The position numbers and the translations under genes are program-made. The notes beneath the pieces are model-generated. The model was not told the DNA's origin. It ran no database searches and saw only the letters and a program-made list of their open reading frames with translations. Below, in pieces: positions 4,535 to 6,612 of a DNA stretch of 6,612 nucleotides. Source of the DNA: an uncultured Synergistia bacterium (GTDB taxonomy: Bacteria > Eremiobacterota > SpSt-956 > JAKJGF01); assembly GCA_937888925.1 (NCBI GenBank), contig CALARM010000634.1, forward strand, positions 1 to 6,612. The letters run 5' to 3'. Positions within the stretch are counted from its first letter, which is position 1. Each line of letters starts with the position of its first letter.

Positions 4535-5629
4535 ATGGGTAATATATTAATATTCGTAATTATTTTTACAATAATCTTCTCTTTTCACCCGCTGATGGCC
4601 TCGCCATTCTGTCAGAGCGGACTGTTTCTAATGGATAGTTATAATGATTTTTCCGGTGGTACTTTTGAAAAAACTATATTATCAGCCAGTGACTCCGAAG
4701 GTTTTATAAAAATTGCTCCCCATGTATCATGCGGTATCTATACATCTCCCGTTATTGAAATGGATTTCCCGGCAGAAGAAATATACCCTTCCTGGAATAT
4801 AAATTGCAATGAAAAAGAAACAGGATTTATTGTATACACAAGAGTCAGTCAGGACAAATCAAACTGGTCTCCCTGGTTCTATACAGGTTCATGTGGTAAA
4901 TATCCGAAAATAAAAAAGAAAATGATAAAAAATTCCTTCGGTTTTGTAGATATAGATTACCTGAGTCTCAGAAAAGAAACACGATTCATTCAATATTCCA
5001 TACATCTGTTTTCTTCTGAAGGTAAATATATCAGTCCTTCAGTAAAACTTTTGGCACTATCTTACGGAAAAAGAGAGAAAAAAGAGACATCAGGGAGGAA
5101 TTCTTTAACGGGTTCCAGAATTACCGAAAAAATATTATCTGTTCCCTATAGATCCCAGGGAGATGAGAACAGTAAAATTTCAGGGCGTATATGTTCTCCC
5201 ACGAGTGTTGCCATGGTTATGTCTTACTGGGGGATTAATGTAGGCACAGATGAAGTAGCTAAAAAGTCTTATGATAAAGAACATGATATTTATGGTTCGT
5301 GGCCTCTGGCAGTACAGGCAGCATCTCAATATGGTCTCAGAGGGTGGATAGAAATTTTCAAATCCTGGCAGGAGGTAGAAGAAAAAATTTCTTCCGGCAT
5401 ACCGGTCATTGCAACGATATGTTTTGAAACAGGTGAATTAAAAGGAAGTATGACAGAGAGTTCACAGGGGCATGTCATAGTAGTTAAAGGATTTTCATCT
5501 GACGGAAATGTAGTGTGCAACGATCCTGCAGGTAAAGATGCAAAAGAAGGCATAGTTACTTATAGTAGAGACGACCTGGAGAAAGTATGGTTTAAAAAAA
5601 GCGGTATCGGTTATGTTATTATAAAATAA
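4535..5629 (+). CDS. Exported C39-like (papain-fold) cysteine peptidase
   Basis: The 364-residue product has a Sec signal peptide (1-22, probable cleavage after L-M-A). Residues about 30-178 form a beta-rich domain with 'YPSWNI' (84-89), 'YTRVSQD' (101-107), 'WSPWFYTG' (111-118), 'DIDYL' (139-143) and 'SPSVKLLAL' (167-175). That resembles the accessory domain found before the catalytic domain in many secreted bacterial C39-like proteins. Residues 198-364 are a peptidase_C39_2-type domain (PF13529): 'VPYRSQ' (203-208, with Q208 a likely oxyanion-hole residue), C220 in 'CSPTSVAMVMSYWG', H313 in 'GHVIVVKGF', and D330 in 'CNDPAG'. The full Cys-His-Asp set is thus present and activity is plausible. 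The substrate could be protein or cell-wall peptide; no double-Gly leader transporter domain is attached, so it is not a bacteriocin exporter. The TPR gene follows after 13 bp, suggesting co-transcription. Confidence 0.88.
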   Translation: MGNILIFVIIFTIIFSFHPLMASPFCQSGLFLMDSYNDFSGGTFEKTILSASDSEGFIKIAPHVSCGIYTSPVIEMDFPAEEIYPSWNINCNEKETGFIVYTRVSQDKSNWSPWFYTGSCGKYPKIKKKMIKNSFGFVDIDYLSLRKETRFIQYSIHLFSSEGKYISPSVKLLALSYGKREKKETSGRNSLTGSRITEKILSVPYRSQGDENSKISGRICSPTSVAMVMSYWGINVGTDEVAKKSYDKEHDIYGSWPLAVQAASQYGLRGWIEIFKSWQEVEEKISSGIPVIATICFETGELKGSMTESSQGHVIVVKGFSSDGNVVCNDPAGKDAKEGIVTYSRDDLEKVWFKKSGIGYVIIK

Positions 5630-5635
5630 AAGGCA
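5629..5635 (+). promoter_or_regulatory. Ribosome binding site for the TPR gene
   Basis: AAAGGCA begins at the last base of the peptidase stop codon and lies 7 bases before the ATG at 5643. The overlap with the upstream stop supports translation from one shared mRNA. Confidence 0.55.
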
Positions 5636-5642
5636 GATATCT

Positions 5643-6612
5643 ATGGGAAAAGTAGAAAAAACTAAAAAAACAACTGAAGCTGATAAGATATACGAAAAAG
5701 CCGGTAAATTGCGAAAAGAAGGCAACCTGGAAGAAGCAATTGAACTTTATCAACAGGTACTGGAGATGAAGCCAACTAAAATCGGTGCCTATTATTATAC
5801 TGGATTATGTTATGATGAACTGGGCTATCTGGATGATGCCCTGGAGAATTTTAAAAATTACAGAGATAAAGCAAAAGATCCCGAAAAAAAAGAAAAAGCT
5901 GAACAGATAATAGCGAGACTTTCGAAAGAAATCGAGGAGGAATTGCAGAGACAGGAAGAAATAAAACAGCAGAGAGAAGAAAGATACAGAGAATTTCTTG
6001 AAGTTAAATGGATAAACGGTGTAGTCAAAATACCTACCCTTAAAAATGTAAGGGAAAGACTTAAAATAGATGAAGAAAGAGCCAGGGAACTGGAAGAGCA
6101 GGTAAAAGCTCATATTGAATATACTCTAAAAAAAGAAAAACAGTTACTGAAGGAAATTAAACCGGAACAGATAAAAAACATAACAGAAAAGTCATGGGAC
6201 AAAGAAGAAGACAGGGAACAGAATAAAGTCAGAGAAGAGGCAAAAAGAAATTATTATTTAGCCGTAGAAATGGCATGGTCTGATGCAACTGCAGATGAAT
6301 ATGAAAATTCCTATCTCGGTAAAATGAGAAGAATTACCGGTGTAACAGAAATAGAAGCTTTAGAGATAGAAAAAGAGATTAAAGAAAAACTTAAGAAAAA
6401 AATACAGGAAGCAAAACATGAATTAGTCCAGGAAGAAAAAAAATTTCGTGCAGAAAATAAACTGAAAGAGATAGCAGGAGACGTAGAAATACATAATAAA
6501 CCTTCTGCCAAACAGAGTCTCCTTGAAGTGCGACTCAGTGAGGTACAGGAAGCAAGAAGACGGGAAGAAGAAGCAAAAAAATTACTGGAAGAATCATTGA
6601 AACAGAAGGAAA
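5643..6612 (+). CDS. TPR and charged coiled-coil protein, 3' end beyond window
   Basis: The frame stays open from ATG 5643 to the window edge, giving 323 codons of an incomplete protein with no signal peptide. Residues about 13-80 hold two TPR units ('YEKAGKLRKEGNLEEAIELY' and 'AYYYTGLCYDELGYLDDAL'). The rest is very rich in Glu, Lys, Arg and Gln and almost surely helical, with coiled-coil stretches at about 82-120, 235-275 and 300-323. Residues 203-250 ('YYLAVEMAWSDATADEYE', then 'MRRITGVTEIEALEIEKEI') resemble the helical 'Y..A...A..DG....E...L..L...LG....A..IE' pattern seen in TerB-like or EF-hand-like modules; this is a resemblance only. 'LKIDEERARELEEQVK' (140-155) may be a second copy of its last helix. 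It is probably a cytoplasmic scaffold. It follows the exported peptidase by 13 bp, which suggests co-regulation but not a shared location. Confidence 0.82.
   Translation, partial: MGKVEKTKKTTEADKIYEKAGKLRKEGNLEEAIELYQQVLEMKPTKIGAYYYTGLCYDELGYLDDALENFKNYRDKAKDPEKKEKAEQIIARLSKEIEEELQRQEEIKQQREERYREFLEVKWINGVVKIPTLKNVRERLKIDEERARELEEQVKAHIEYTLKKEKQLLKEIKPEQIKNITEKSWDKEEDREQNKVREEAKRNYYLAVEMAWSDATADEYENSYLGKMRRITGVTEIEALEIEKEIKEKLKKKIQEAKHELVQEEKKFRAENKLKEIAGDVEIHNKPSAKQSLLEVRLSEVQEARRREEEAKKLLEESLKQKE

Noticed and set aside
4535..5629. Bacteriocin-processing ABC exporter, suggested by the C39 domain.
   Set aside because: No transmembrane or ATPase domain is present; the C39-like domain sits at the C-terminus of a secreted protein with its own signal peptide.
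5805..6113. A 102-codon minus-strand open frame with hydrophobic segments.
   Set aside because: It is the antisense of the Lys/Glu-rich TPR gene; runs of Phe and Leu are the expected mirror of AAA/GAA codons, so the apparent membrane segments are artefacts.

Overview
The window is AT-rich (mid-30s % GC by eye). It uses ATA for Ile and AGA/AGG for Arg heavily, and ribosome binding sites are of the AGGA/GAGG type. Several products have Sec-type signal sequences and one has a twin-arginine motif, so this is a bacterial chromosome. The mix of an AmmeMemoRadiSam system, a BMP-family binding protein, HEAT-repeat and TPR/coiled-coil proteins suits an uncultured or anaerobic bacterium, but no gene here fixes the phylum. 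There is no transposase, phage gene, CRISPR array, rRNA or tRNA.

Layout. Positions 2-3175 hold four plus-strand genes: the end of amrA (AMMECR1 domain), a small exported protein with a C-terminal zinc ribbon, a BMP/PnrA-like substrate-binding protein, and amrS, the radical SAM member of the AmmeMemoRadiSam system. A minus-strand gene (3222-4349) encodes a protein with six C-terminal HEAT repeats and converges on amrS. A 185-bp AT-rich divergent promoter region separates it from a plus-strand pair: an exported C39-like cysteine peptidase (4535-5629) and, 13 bp on, a TPR plus long charged helical protein that runs off the window end (5643-6612).

How the genes may work together. amrA and amrS are the two clear partners. 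Between them lie two exported proteins, and this AmrS itself starts with a twin-arginine-like leader, so the locus has an unusual envelope flavour. The peptidase and the TPR protein look co-transcribed. The HEAT and TPR proteins are probably scaffold or interaction proteins of unknown partner.

The most unusual structure is in the spacers. Three of them (after amrA, after the BMP gene, after amrS) hold imperfect palindromes built from degenerate 7-bp units. They look like a short heptamer-repeat family doubling as transcript-end hairpins. The last one contains the stop codons of both convergent genes.
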